Shown in pieces: positions 1 to 9,813 of a stretch of 64,000 nt of DNA (position 1 is its first letter; each line of letters opens with the position of its first letter). Source of the stretch: Acanthosepion pharaonis. Its lineage: Eukaryota > Mollusca > Cephalopoda > Sepiida > Sepiidae. The translations under genes and the position numbers were made by a program. A model generated the notes under the pieces. The model was not told where the DNA came from, did not search any database, and saw only the letters and a program-made list of their open reading frames with translations. The DNA is taken from NCBI GenBank assembly GCA_903632075.3, contig CAHIKZ030000391.1, positions 1,037,501 to 1,101,500 on the forward strand. The letters are read 5' to 3'.

Positions 1-169
1 CTTGGGATAAAAATCCATAATTGCTTAATTGGATTGATATGGGGTGTCTGCTAATCAGGATAAAAAAAGAAATGTACCTCCCTTTTATACTCTTTCACCA
101 TTCCGTACATATTTGACACTTTTTCAGAAGAGTCTTTTCATTGTAGGGGGCAAATAACTCTGAATATAT

Positions 170-600
170 AATTAAAAGCCCATACAAATATATATATAAA
201 CAAAAATAGTCGTAAAAATGCGAAACAACAAGACGTGAAAACAACAAAACGAGTATTATTTATTATCTGTGAGTTTGGGGCTAAATGTCGATCAAATATG
301 CATTGGAATCTTACGGATAAGATAAAGAATAAACAAAAATGTATACAGTCTTTCTCGTATGTTTTTTAGATCTGTGTAATGAGTTTCTAGATAAATTAGT
401 TAAAAAAAAGAAAAACAAAAACGTTTCTGCGGTTTCCATTTTCTGTTGATAAATTTTACTCTTATGGCCTGAAAAGGAAAAGGAGATGAAATTTTCGTTG
501 ACGCACATGCTAACGACTTGTCGGTGTGAACTGCTTGTCCAATAGTAAGAATGGCATGTTTTTTGTGTGCAGAGGAGAAAATAGTGGTTGATTATCATTT
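170..600 (+). repeat. Dispersed repeat, copy 1 (pairs with 59,270-60,010)
   Basis: Colinear similarity is visible with 59,270-60,010: both carry an AAAACGAATATTATTTATTATCT-type block, then a GATCAAAT..GGAATC..GATAAGATAAA block, then CCTGAAAAGG followed by GAAATTTTCGTTGACSCAC, and CAATAGTRAG near the end. This copy lacks the SINE that splits the other. The family is not recognised. Open frames inside it do not look coding. Confidence 0.7.
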
Positions 601-1590
601 GTTTAGAGTAAAGGATTTAATGGTAATTATAACATATAATAATTTTATTATAATTATCTTTTGCCACTATAATTCATTTTTATTTAACTGGACATAACTT
701 GGCTCAAAGAAAATGTAGACTATTTCAAATCTGTCATGAAGTGGAACCTTTTGTATACTTTATAGTTTCAGGGTACTTAAATTTTTTCTCCGATCTTAGA
801 TCAAATTAAATGAAAAATTTGATATGATTAAATTTTATACATATTATGAAAATGCTAGGAACGCCTAAATAGTCCCCTATGTTATTAGTATTTATTGTGG
901 TACTAATTCTACATCCATTACAGTTGGTTGCAAAAGTATTAGTTCGACAAGGAAAATACACTTCCATACGTAAAATTACTTTTTTTAAATGATATGATAA
1001 AGTGCTTTTAAATCGATACACTAAATTTAGCTGGAAAGCCACTAGAAGAATTACAAATTTCTCCGACAGTTCAATCTTATGAAAATACCAATATATTGAT
1101 TTTACTGTGTTGGAAAACATATTCAGACAAATTTATTCACTACTCTGAGTATTTCCTTTGGCAACCATAACAGCTTCCATTCGTTCAGGATTGTCAAAGT
1201 CATTTTTTTTTGTGTGATGATCCCTGGAGATTTTATCTCAGTATTATTTTCGGTTGTTGATCCTCGGTGGACAGAAATTTTCAGAAGTTTATTAAGCAAT
1301 TCAGATGAGAGATCCGATATTGTCAGACTGAAACGTTCACTTTTCTTCTTCGAAAACCATTCTTGAATTGCTCGAGACATATTCGTGCGAGGGTTGTTTA
1401 CGGAAACATAAAATTCTTCCCAGATTTTCCGGCTTGAAAACGTTTTCCTGTAGAATCACTATTTTGAACTGCATATACATAGTACCATGCATACGTAAAT
1501 ATTCTCTGGACCATACAACAAACGTTAACGCCGAATAATATTATCGCCTCCTTTATTTACATTTTGTATTTTATGCACATTCCTATATTA
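600..1590. other. AT-rich stretch, nothing recognised
   Basis: No coding region, RNA gene or repeat family was recognised. A reverse-strand 85-codon open frame at 1,123-1,380 has mixed composition but no domain I can name. Confidence 0.4.
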
Positions 1591-1925
1591 GTGTAATCAT
1601 TTCACTCCAAGCAAAATGTAAAGCCAGTAAGAAGAGGGGGTTACTGAGGGTGAAAGAAACTCAGAAAACTGTATTGAGGCGAAAGGATAATAAAAGAACA
1701 AGATAAAACGAGACAGATGATAAATAATAACATTGAATTTTCATTCTGGAAGATCATAGTTAACAAAAAATAAGAAGCCGGAAGAGAGTTGCATGGGTGT
1801 GAAGTACAAGAGAAGGAACTATCAGAATAGAACTCACGATAACAACTAGTTCTTTTAACAGTAAAATGATGAGACCTAACTGCTAATCTAGTACTGTGCT
1901 TAACTTCACGAAATCGAAGTAGCAA
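1590..1925 (-). pseudogene. LINE 3' end (same family as the LINE at 29.4-32.9 kb)
   Basis: Read on the minus strand, a 94-codon open frame ends a non-LTR retrotransposon ORF. It has the decayed C-terminal motif region (SHHFTVKR, then CNSLPASYF, where the family usually has an LWNSLP motif shortly before the stop). It is followed by the family 3' UTR signature, a TTGCTTGGAGTGAAATGAT block at about 1,592-1,612. The same UTR signature occurs at 44.5 kb and 49.2 kb, and a variant ends the long LINE at 32.9 kb. The copy is 5'-truncated and cannot be active. The clade (Jockey or CR1-like) is not certain. Confidence 0.65.
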
Positions 1926-2018
1926 TGAAAAAGCTCATTAGACTATGGCCAGAAAAATATTTATAGAATAAAAACAGGGAAGTTACATTAAGGCTGAAGG
2001 AAAGGGATTGATGTCAAG

Positions 2019-2593
2019 ATGTCAGGTCAGGACATCAGTGCTGATTTCTTTTTGGATTTTGCCAAGAATCTTCAGATACAGAACAGAGTCACTAAAAGAG
2101 ATGTAGCAGGAATATTCAAATCACAGATGTATGACAGTCTTACAAATTTGCAAGAAGGATTCGGACAAGAAAGATTGTCTAGCTCGACTCAATGTATAAA
2201 CTTTCTTAGTAGTAGGCTTAACAAATGCCTCGATATTATAGGAGTTGAAAACATAAGACCAAGAAGGGGTAACGAGTTACTCTCGAGGTGATCTACATCA
2301 GTCTTTTTGACTGAAGGTAAAGACTGATTTCTATAATGACTGAAACAGAAGCATGAAAATTAACACGACATTAGTTGCCCCAGTTAACAACGGAAGTCAC
2401 TTCAGTATCAGATGCCCCATTGACTTCGTCCAAACTGTCAGATTTACGAATGAGACGAGAGCAAATAGTTGTGTCATCGCCATACATACTGCTTCGAGAA
2501 CTGATGACATCGAGACGGCCGTTGATAAACAATCCAGAACAAAGTAGGTCCTCTCATAGACACTTTAAGGACTTCCGAATTTATATAAAATGA
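2019..2593 (+). other. Two unassigned ORFs, possibly one decayed coding region
   Basis: An ATG-initiated 90-codon ORF (2,019-2,291) has balanced, protein-like composition: starts MSGQDISADFFLDFAKN, then TKRDVAGIFKSQMYDSL, and ends in a basic RPRRGNELLSR tail. After a stop and about 80 bases, a second open frame (2,375-2,593) reads like coding sequence (TTEVTSVSDAPLTSSKLSDL, RMRREQIVVS). Overlapping frame 2,353-2,547 is a shadow. I do not recognise a family. The composition and conserved-looking helices suggest a remnant of a mobile-element protein or a host exon, but no splice sites or neighbours support a gene. Confidence 0.3.
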
Positions 2594-3204
2594 CCTAGAA
2601 GAGTGGCCATTCAATCAACACCCATTTCGCGATTTGGTGAGAAAGATTGAATCAATTCAAAATTTCGAGAAAAAAAGAACAAAGACCATCAAACACATTC
2701 GAGGAATCTGTAGCTCGATCATAACAATCCTTATCTAAAGTTGGCAAACTGTATCGTTATCACACTGATAGTTGACCAAAAGAAGCAAAAGCCATAATTC
2801 TTGTGTCACAGAAGGCATTGCGAAGAGATATGCTTAACCAAATCCGAATTGATTAGAGGCTTTAATACTTTGCCTTTACGTTTGCTAATAGCTCGATAGT
2901 TTTCCGTGGTTCATTTTTTTATATATATATTTAGTAGCACAATTTATATAAGGTTTGATGTGATTTTCCTTCAAAGATGGCCACCGTACTGTGAAGAATT
3001 TCCTTGTGTACGGGGGAAATTGTAAATTTAGTAATCGTAATACCAAAAAAATGGACAGACTTTGGCTTCTCTGATAAATTAAGGCTTGTTATTTTTGCAA
3101 ATGTTATAGAGAAGAGGTGTTTTACTGTGTTTTGCATTGGTGACACGAACTGCATAGATATCACAGTACTTTTTGCATTAGTGGTATGAACCCTATAGAT
3201 ACCA

Positions 3205-3414
3205 CGGTACATTTATTTACGCATAAAAGAATATAACGAATTGGACTGAAATTGAAACTCGGTTCTTCGAGCCGTTATTCATTACACCACCCGCACACCC
3301 GACGGCACATAGTATTCCAAATTGGTTACCCATCTGATTTCCAACCAGGCTCGAAGTTGCTTAGATTCGATGGTCGTATGAGAACCGGTATTTCAACGTG
3401 ATATGGCCGTAAGC
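3205..3414 (-). mobile_element. 5S rRNA-tRNA composite SINE, copy 1
   Basis: On the minus strand, 3,414-3,301 reads as a diverged 5S rRNA sequence: it begins GCTTACGGCCATATCACGTT, has CTAAGCAACTTCGAGCCTGG in the middle and GATGGGTAACC plus GGAATACTATGTGCCGTC towards the end. It continues directly into a tRNA-like body (GGTGGTGTAATGAATAACGG, then GAACCGAGTTTCAATTTCAG, then CAATTCGTTATATTC) that matches the head of the tRNA-Arg-like SINEs elsewhere in the window. 5S-headed SINEs (SINE3 type) are known in animals; the fusion to a tRNA-like unit is read directly from the sequence. It is not a functional 5S gene because several internal-promoter and stem positions are altered. Confidence 0.75.
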
Positions 3415-3444
3415 ATAATAATAATAATAACCGCCCATACATTG

Positions 3445-3885
3445 TTATTAGAGACCACAAACAAAAAAGTGCGTCCTTATTGATATGACAGTCCCTGCAG
3501 ACTGCAATGTATATTTGAAGAAATTCAAAAAGTTGTCAAAATACAAGGACCTTGAAATCGAAATCTCAAAAATGTGGCACATGGGAACATCAAGAATCCC
3601 TGTTGTAGTTGGAACCCTAAGATTGGTTGGAAAAGACTCCAGTAGACTAATAGAAGGGATTCCTGGAAGCCCATGCCTCAAAGAGATACAAAAAGTTGTT
3701 CTGACAAGTCCAGCCTACACTTTACGAAGGGCTTTATCTATGTAATATTTTTTTTTTGTCAGTGGAATGTGTCATGATGCCATTTCTAATCTTAGGTCCC
3801 TGGGCAGGACCCGGAAAGAAATGTGTAAACGCCAGAAATCAAAGGAAATAAAAATAAAATTAATAATAATAATAAGAATAATAAT
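3445..3885 (+). pseudogene. LINE C-terminal domain with 3' UTR and (AAT)n tail
   Basis: The open frame ending at the stop at 3,743-3,745 begins inside a longer reading frame: upstream of the ATG at 3,485 it still reads KKCVLID, then MTVPADCNVYLKK, KYKDLEIEISKMWHM, IPVVVGTLRLV and LKEIQKVVLTSPAY. I recognise the order (hydrophobic strand with LID..VP.D, K-YKDL-EI--MW, IPVVVG-LG, EIQK--L-GTA-ILR) as the C-terminal segment following the RT of several LINEs, resembling a restriction-like endonuclease fold (R2/NeSL-type); the clade is an inference. The stop is followed by a UTR with GGTCCCTGGGCAGGACCCGG and an (AAT)n tail from about 3,861. It is strongly 5'-truncated. Confidence 0.6.
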
Positions 3886-4860
3886 TTCAAACGTAATAAC
3901 ATAAATACATATTATTTTAAATAATAAGTCAATTTTATAATCTGAAACAATGTAACATGATACTTGGAGATGGTAAATCTCAAGCCTATATACAAAGCTA
4001 TCCTTTTTATCACCATCCTCAGTGAGAAAACATGATCGCGCCAGCTGACATTAAAGAAAAAGTAGGAAAAAAAAGCCCACCACATATTGATTCAACCACA
4101 TAGGTTAAAGTCCCATGTCAAATTCAGTCATTGAAAAATAAATGCGAGTATTCAAGTGAGGTCTCTTGTGCATAGGCCAAGAATTCTATGCAGCCAAGTT
4201 AATAGCCATTGTCGGATAGGCCATTGTGGACGACCCGGCCGAATGTATGGCAAACCGTGCACATTCGTGGATTTCATCACGAAAGAAATAATGCAGGCAC
4301 ATTTTTCATGGTTTGGGTATTGCGTAAACATGGCCACAACAATCGATCTTTTATGAATAGCAGATAAACGCTAAAAAAAAGGAAAAGAAATCAGCACATT
4401 GAAACTCTGACTAGAAAGTCGGACCAAAACGTATGTATACGTTTTTAAAAAAGAGGCGCTTTTAGGCGGACTAAAAAGTCCAGTTCCAAATTGACTCTTC
4501 AAGTAATCTAAGGATTGTTTCACATGTTATTTTGTCACACTGTTATAAGCTTTATAGAATTTAAACAAAATGCAACGGCATATAGATCTCTACCGAATGT
4601 AACACAAGGTCAAGAATTAAAGTGGGTTTAATCGTAATACCGAGAAAAAAATTCATTAGCAACCTCGGCATATCTTTTTTTGGGGACGGCTCCCGCTAGG
4701 GGACCCCAGCCACCTTCCGAAGGAGAGGTACTGCTTGGAAAGATACCCGCTTTGGTTTGAGCTAATATTAATTTCAAACTACCCCAGAATCGTGTGTATT
4801 TTTTTACCATGTCTTATTAAATTGTTTATTTTATCATTCGCAGAATTTTATCTAATACTA
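3886..4860. other. No gene recognised
   Basis: AT-rich sequence with an odd more GC-rich patch at 4,150-4,360 that is open on both strands (about 60 codons each way). I see no domain in either translation. Confidence 0.35.
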
Positions 4861-4864
4861 ACTA

Positions 4865-5000
4865 CAACTTCTTAGTGACGTATATCTTCAAGAGGTTGAC
4901 GATCACGGCTCTCGATAATTTCCAATATATTGTGTCACTTACCAATGTGTGTCTTTATCTACTCAGTTATAATTTATGCTATCCAATTCCACAGACGTTT
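4865..5000 (-). pseudogene. RTE-like LINE tail fragment (diverged)
   Basis: The block CTTCAAGAGGTTGACGATCA followed by CGGCTCTC is a diverged form of the reverse-strand tail CTTCAGGACGTAGGCGA.CA.GGCTCTCCA seen clearly near 5,730 and 9,140. Only the last part of the LINE ORF is present. Confidence 0.4.
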
Positions 5001-5538
5001 AATCGCTTTTTACTCTTTAATACTTTATAACGATTCTTCCTGTCTGCTTTAAATACTTCTCTCTCCTATTCAATTTCTACTGTCTCTCTCTAATTTTAAG
5101 TATAATGTCCTTTTAGTTCTATTTTTTTAACGCTTCCTCGTTGCTTACACGTACCTTCCATGGGATCTTCTGTAGACTAACACCTCTGGAAGCTTCTTCT
5201 CCATATGTGAGTTTTCCTGGGCATGACGATAAACTAACTCCGACAGCAAGGTTTCTCACCGGGAGATTGGAGGTTCTGAGTAGCGTTGAACCACCTCTTA
5301 ATTGCTGTTGTTCCAAGGTCTACCCTGACCCGGGGTACTAGCACCAGTTAGCTTCCCAGCTATGTGCAAATAGTGAACCCTCAAACAAAACAAAAAATAA
5401 ACAATATGAAAATATAAGCATTCATGTTACCAGCAATATATTTTTATATAAAAAATTACCAACGGTATATATTTATAGTAAAATTACCAACAATATAATT
5501 TATAGGAAAACGACTAACAAAACTTTAAAGACATACAA

Positions 5539-5624
5539 ATATCTTGAACACAATTTTAGGGCTTCAACTACATATATTTTGAACAAATATATGTAGTTAA
5601 GCCCTAAAATTGTGTTCAAGATAT
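5539..5624. repeat. Near-perfect 42-bp inverted repeat with a ~4-nt loop
   Basis: The left arm (5,539-5,580) and right arm (5,585-5,624) are reverse complements apart from one single-base indel: left ATATCTTGAACACAATTTTA, right TAAAATTGTGTTCAAGATAT. The transcript of either strand would fold into a continuous hairpin of about 40 bp. Complementarity stops abruptly at both outer edges. It could be a small foldback element or a hairpin RNA source; nothing shows that it is transcribed. Confidence 0.85.
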
Positions 5625-5714
5625 CTCGATTTTAGCGTTAAATAGATCAATGATTGTGTTGATATGCCACGAAAAGAAACAACCACGTGCGTGGAAATAA
5701 CCCGAACATTTAAT

Positions 5715-6290
5715 GCGATATCTTCAGGACGAAGGCGATCATGTCTCTCCACTTTCCTCCATCCCTTGTAGTTCTAAATATGTTTTGAAGTTTTTACTAC
5801 TTCTCCCAGAACCTGTTCTTTCATCCTCTTGCTTAAGTCCACTAGATATGTTCACGCGTTGATTAACCTTGTCTCACTTTCCCTCTATCCGCCCTTTGAG
5901 TATCAGATTCTACAAGTCATCCTTTCTAATAAAGTGCCCCAGTAAATTCATCTGCTTCTTCCTGGTGTTAAGTGTAAGCTTCGTTCTTGTTTTCATCCTC
6001 TCCAAGGCCTCATCACTGTTCACATGTTCGGTTTATGGTATTTTTAGCATCCTCCTGTAGAACCACACCTCTGTTGTCTCGAGTATCTTCTTCATCCTTG
6101 AGGAGACCGCCCAACATTCACTGCCGTTAAAAGGGACAGATAACAGTACTGATATTTTGTAACAGTTCAACACTCTGTTCTTTGATTCTAACAAAGTCTT
6201 CTTATTCCTTGACAGTTTTCTTAACTTTAGAAAGAAGTATTTTTGCTCTTCCAATGCCTCAGAAATTATATCGTACAACAAAAGATAAGA
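5715..6290 (-). pseudogene. RTE-like LINE reverse transcriptase C-terminus
   Basis: On the minus strand an 82-codon open frame (6,281-6,033) reads KLRKLSRNKKTLLESKNRVL, then NCYKISVLLSVPFNGSECWA, then ETTEVWFYRRMLKIP. This is the thumb/C-terminal part of an RTE-type LINE ORF (the R-VLNCY..P-L-YGSECW..E-TE-WFYRRML-IPW pattern). The rest is frameshifted and ends in the family tail near 5,715-5,760. It has no RT catalytic core and is dead. The same family appears at 9.1, 20.8, 25.3-26.4, 43.4 and 52.0 kb. Confidence 0.75.
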
Positions 6291-6419
6291 AACTATGAAG
6301 ATCCACGATCTCTCACGTCCGGAGTGGGATTTATCTCGGATAGAGATTGTGTAACAATTCTCTGTTACAACTCCGCGTCATCACACTAAAATATTACGAC
6401 TCGTGTCTTCATTTTCTTT

Positions 6420-6560
6420 CTGATACACTGTTCTTGTAGGATGTGGGTGATAACAGCTCTCCACAATTTCCTGTCTCTTGTTGCTCAATGTCACTCCTGC
6501 ATTTTTAACACTTCTTGTTGTCTCCCTTTTTCTAATGTTTCTTTATTCAAGATAATAATG
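6420..6560 (-). pseudogene. Second RTE-like tail fragment
   Basis: CTTGTAGGATGTGGGTGATA followed by ACAGCTCTCCACAATTTCCTG is a diverged repeat of the LINE tail at 5,730, in the same orientation. This is consistent with nested or tandem insertion of short copies. Confidence 0.4.
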
Positions 6561-7301
6561 TCTTCAGCTTCTGCTACGGTCAATATGACTTAAGAGTGTT
6601 ATATTCTCCACGGATAATTTTTTAAAGTATTTGTCCTAGAAATGTCAACTCTTTTATTTTGAATTTTCTGTTTCTAAGGACATATTCTTTGTTTCCATTC
6701 TGAAGACAAAACTTATTCTAGAAAATTCTATGACAGCTAAGCATGTCATATTAATGGAATAAACATCACTTGAGAAATCGTCCATTCTTTTCTATTTGAA
6801 TCATTATAAAGAGATTATATTTTTTTATTTTAATTTGTAAAAGAAAGCAGGTTTTTATTATTTAACCACACTTTATTATTGGTTTTAACTAGAGAACGGT
6901 AGAAATCGCGAGGAATACGACGGCTACTAATAGAGCGGAATTGGTTCATTTTGGCACTTTGTGGCATAATGTTAGGAATATCTTGGAAGATGCATTTGAA
7001 ATGTACAGTAAGCTCTGTTTTGTTTTTTTTCCTAGACTAGTTGGCTTCTATGATGACTTGATCTTATTGTCCTTTAACGGCAGGGAAATTAATAGAGAAA
7101 CCAAAAGCAAAAAATCAGAGAGAGACCATGAAGTATAAACGAAAAAAAATGCACTGATAGATCTGGGGATTTTGATTTAAAAGAGAGAGATAGAAAGAGA
7201 GAGAGAGAAGAGAGAGAGAGAGAAAATGTGGGAAAGGGAGATGGTAATGTACACGTTGATACAAATAAAATAAATGTCTTTGCTAATTTCATGGGAGGTA
7301 G

Positions 7302-7378
7302 GGCCCATTTGCCGATACAATTACAAGGGCCCATTGCCGATACAATTACAAGGGCCCATTGCCGATACAATCACAAGT
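7302..7378. repeat. 25-bp tandem repeat, three units
   Basis: Three head-to-tail units of GGGCCCATTGCCGATACAAT plus TACAA. The first unit has one extra T, and the last has TCACAAG in place of TTACAAG. Confidence 0.9.
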
Positions 7379-7526
7379 TTCTGTGTCAAACATCTTGATA
7401 TGCGAATAACGTAACGCTTTGTTAGGTTATCTGATACGGAATGAAAGAAGAGACTTCTTTAATTTTAAATCAGCACCTGATAATTGTATTGTGCATTATA
7501 CTAAGTGTTATGCTACCGCTAAGGAA

Positions 7527-7530
<4 letters not shown>

Positions 7531-7591
<61 letters not shown>
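7531..7591. repeat. (TA)n microsatellite
   Basis: A run of TA dinucleotides with a single AA phase break in the middle. Confidence 0.95.
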
Positions 7592-7593
<2 letters not shown>

Positions 7594-8478
7594 ACCATCC
7601 ACAAGTAACTCCCGTGACGATACCGTATGGTCGAAATCCGGGTAGAAAAAAAAAACACAACTTTTTAGTTCAAGCTACCACCACAATAATTACAATTATT
7701 GTTTTTAGCATTCTCCCACCACCATTACCAATCACTTCTACCAACTTACAATAACTATTAGCTACTTATATTATCATTGTCTCCAATCCCCTTCCAACAA
7801 TACTATCACATCACTTTTACTATTATCATATAAACCCGTCATAATTATTAACGTAAACTACCCCCTCCCCCAGCATATTTAATACCACCATAAAAATAAC
7901 CAATAAGGATTACAAACCGAAAATTCGACCAGTTACATATACACAGTCATCTGAAACAAGCAAATAACCAGCTTTAAAATAATTACTAATAAACTTTTTT
8001 TAAAAATTAAAAAATAAAAATAATAATAATTTTTACCTATCATAATTTTACACAGACCCCACCACACGTATATACGTGCATGCGAGGAAATATTATCCAG
8101 TAAAAAAATAGAAAAATGCTCTGATTGCTGACACGTATACATTCATTTTCGCCACAGTTCCAATCATTGAATTTCAACATACAAATGCGTATGTATAGAC
8201 ACAACACCACCCATATACATACGTATGTCAAATCTCAAACTGTCCACATATGTTTATATCTGTATGAGTCCGGGCGTACGAGCAAGTGTGTATGTGTGTC
8301 TGCGGACATGCATCTATGTTTGCGTTAGCATGAGGGACATCACGACCTCGTTCCTCCCCCCCTCTCATAATAACACCAATACACGCAATCTACTTAAATC
8401 CAAAATTTTTAAAAAATTAATCAGTTTAGGGAATTTATGTTAAACCGAGATATAAGATTCTGATTGAAAACTAAATGG

Positions 8479-8481
<3 letters not shown>

Positions 8482-8536
<55 letters not shown>
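8482..8536. repeat. (GA)n microsatellite
   Basis: Uninterrupted AG/GA dinucleotide run of about 54 bases. Confidence 0.95.
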
Positions 8537-8539
<3 letters not shown>

Positions 8540-9119
8540 ACGCTGTGTGATTTTATTACAAATCATACACCAGCGTGCTAGTAGTTCTAAATAATTTAAT
8601 TTTGTTTTAGTTTATTAAACCTTTCTCGTTCGTGAATTCTAAGGTTTTCAGTTTCTCCTCCGTTTATCGAATGTAATTTCTTTCTCTGGTTTCTTTCTAT
8701 ATCATTTTAAGTCTAACCTATTCCTTTACTAGCTTTTTTACTTCCCATATATGTTTTGAAAACATTGCGTTATTTTATATCTTTTGCATTTATATATTTA
8801 CATGTCTATTGCACATAAATTTTGCATATCGTACATCAAATTCTGTTCCAGTTCCCGAGGAGATTTTCATTGGAGAAACTAGGTAATTATCACAAAAAGG
8901 ATTTGGACTATGAATATTTGAATTGTAACAAGAAAATATAAAGTGAGTTCATTACATTTTTGCTCTCAAAAGATGTCAGACTACAGGACTACAGTATACC
9001 ATCTTGATCAAATGCTATTCGGATGAAAGGAAAATCGATTTACAGGAATTCTACGCGTAGAATGTTTCCATAGAAATGCAAAGATGGAAATGGCAATAAA
9101 ACCTTTTCATCAAATGTTC

Positions 9120-9670
9120 TTCTATGGGCAGTGTCTCTTCAGGACGTAGGCGAACACGGCTCTTTATAATGTTCTCCTTTTTGTACCACTTAATAAATTT
9201 TGTCTTTTTATTATCCTAAATCTTGTTTCATCATCGATTTACTCCAGCTCATTCTTCTTCTATGGGACACGTCCATTCAGGACATTGGCGATCATGACTT
9301 GCCAAAATATCTTATCCTTCCTAGTTTTTAATAAATTTTGTCGTTTTGTTCATTCACCTAAACCTTCTTCTTCTTCTTCTTTTCGAAACCTTGTTCCATC
9401 ATCCATTTACTCAAGCTCATTCTTACATGTGCTGTGTCCTAGGAGATTGGTAAACACTGTTCTCCACAATTTCTTGCCGTTTGTAGCGGTTAACAAAGTT
9501 TATCCTTTTGTTATATCTCCTAAACCTTATTCTGACATCGCTTGGCAGGTTATGTGCTGTTTTCCTCTGTCCCTCTTTCATTCAATATATCCTGCGAGTA
9601 TCAAATTCTCCAAGCACTCTACCCTTCTTATTATACCCTAGAAATTTCAACAGTCTGTTCTTGATGTTAT
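9120..9670 (-). pseudogene. Three consecutive RTE-like LINE tail fragments
   Basis: The tail motif occurs three times in the same orientation: CTTCAGGACGTAGGCGAACA (~9,139), TTCAGGACATTGGCGATCAT (~9,274) and CTAGGAGATTGGTAAACACT (~9,438). Each is followed by a variant of TCTCCACAATTTCTT..GT. The third copy runs on with similarity to the end of the coding region up to about 9,660. Forward open frames here are shadows. Confidence 0.55.
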
Positions 9671-9813
9671 GAATAAGTAATGTTTTCAGAATATAGATTT
9701 ATGGATGCCCACTTAGAAAACAAATCTCTAAAATACAAAAATAAAATATGTATAATTGCTATATCTCAAAATATGATTTTCGAACTTTGGTTTATCAAAA
9801 AATGGAATCTTTA

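Larger units (their letters stand above)
6560..9115. other. Gene-free AT-rich stretch with simple repeats
   Basis: It contains a (GA)-rich block at 7,181-7,222, the 25-bp tandem repeat at 7,302, the (TA)n array at 7,531, an A/C-rich run of CCACCA and AATAAC words at 7,680-7,900 and a long (GA)n at 8,482-8,535. No protein or RNA gene was recognised. Confidence 0.5.

Noticed and set aside
1123..1380. Reverse-strand 85-codon ORF
   Set aside because: Composition is mixed and not repeat-derived, but I could not match it to any domain, and no neighbouring signal supports a gene.
4152..4356. Opposed ORFs open on both strands
   Set aside because: Mutual openness over ~60 codons is expected occasionally in a less AT-rich patch; neither translation has a recognisable domain.
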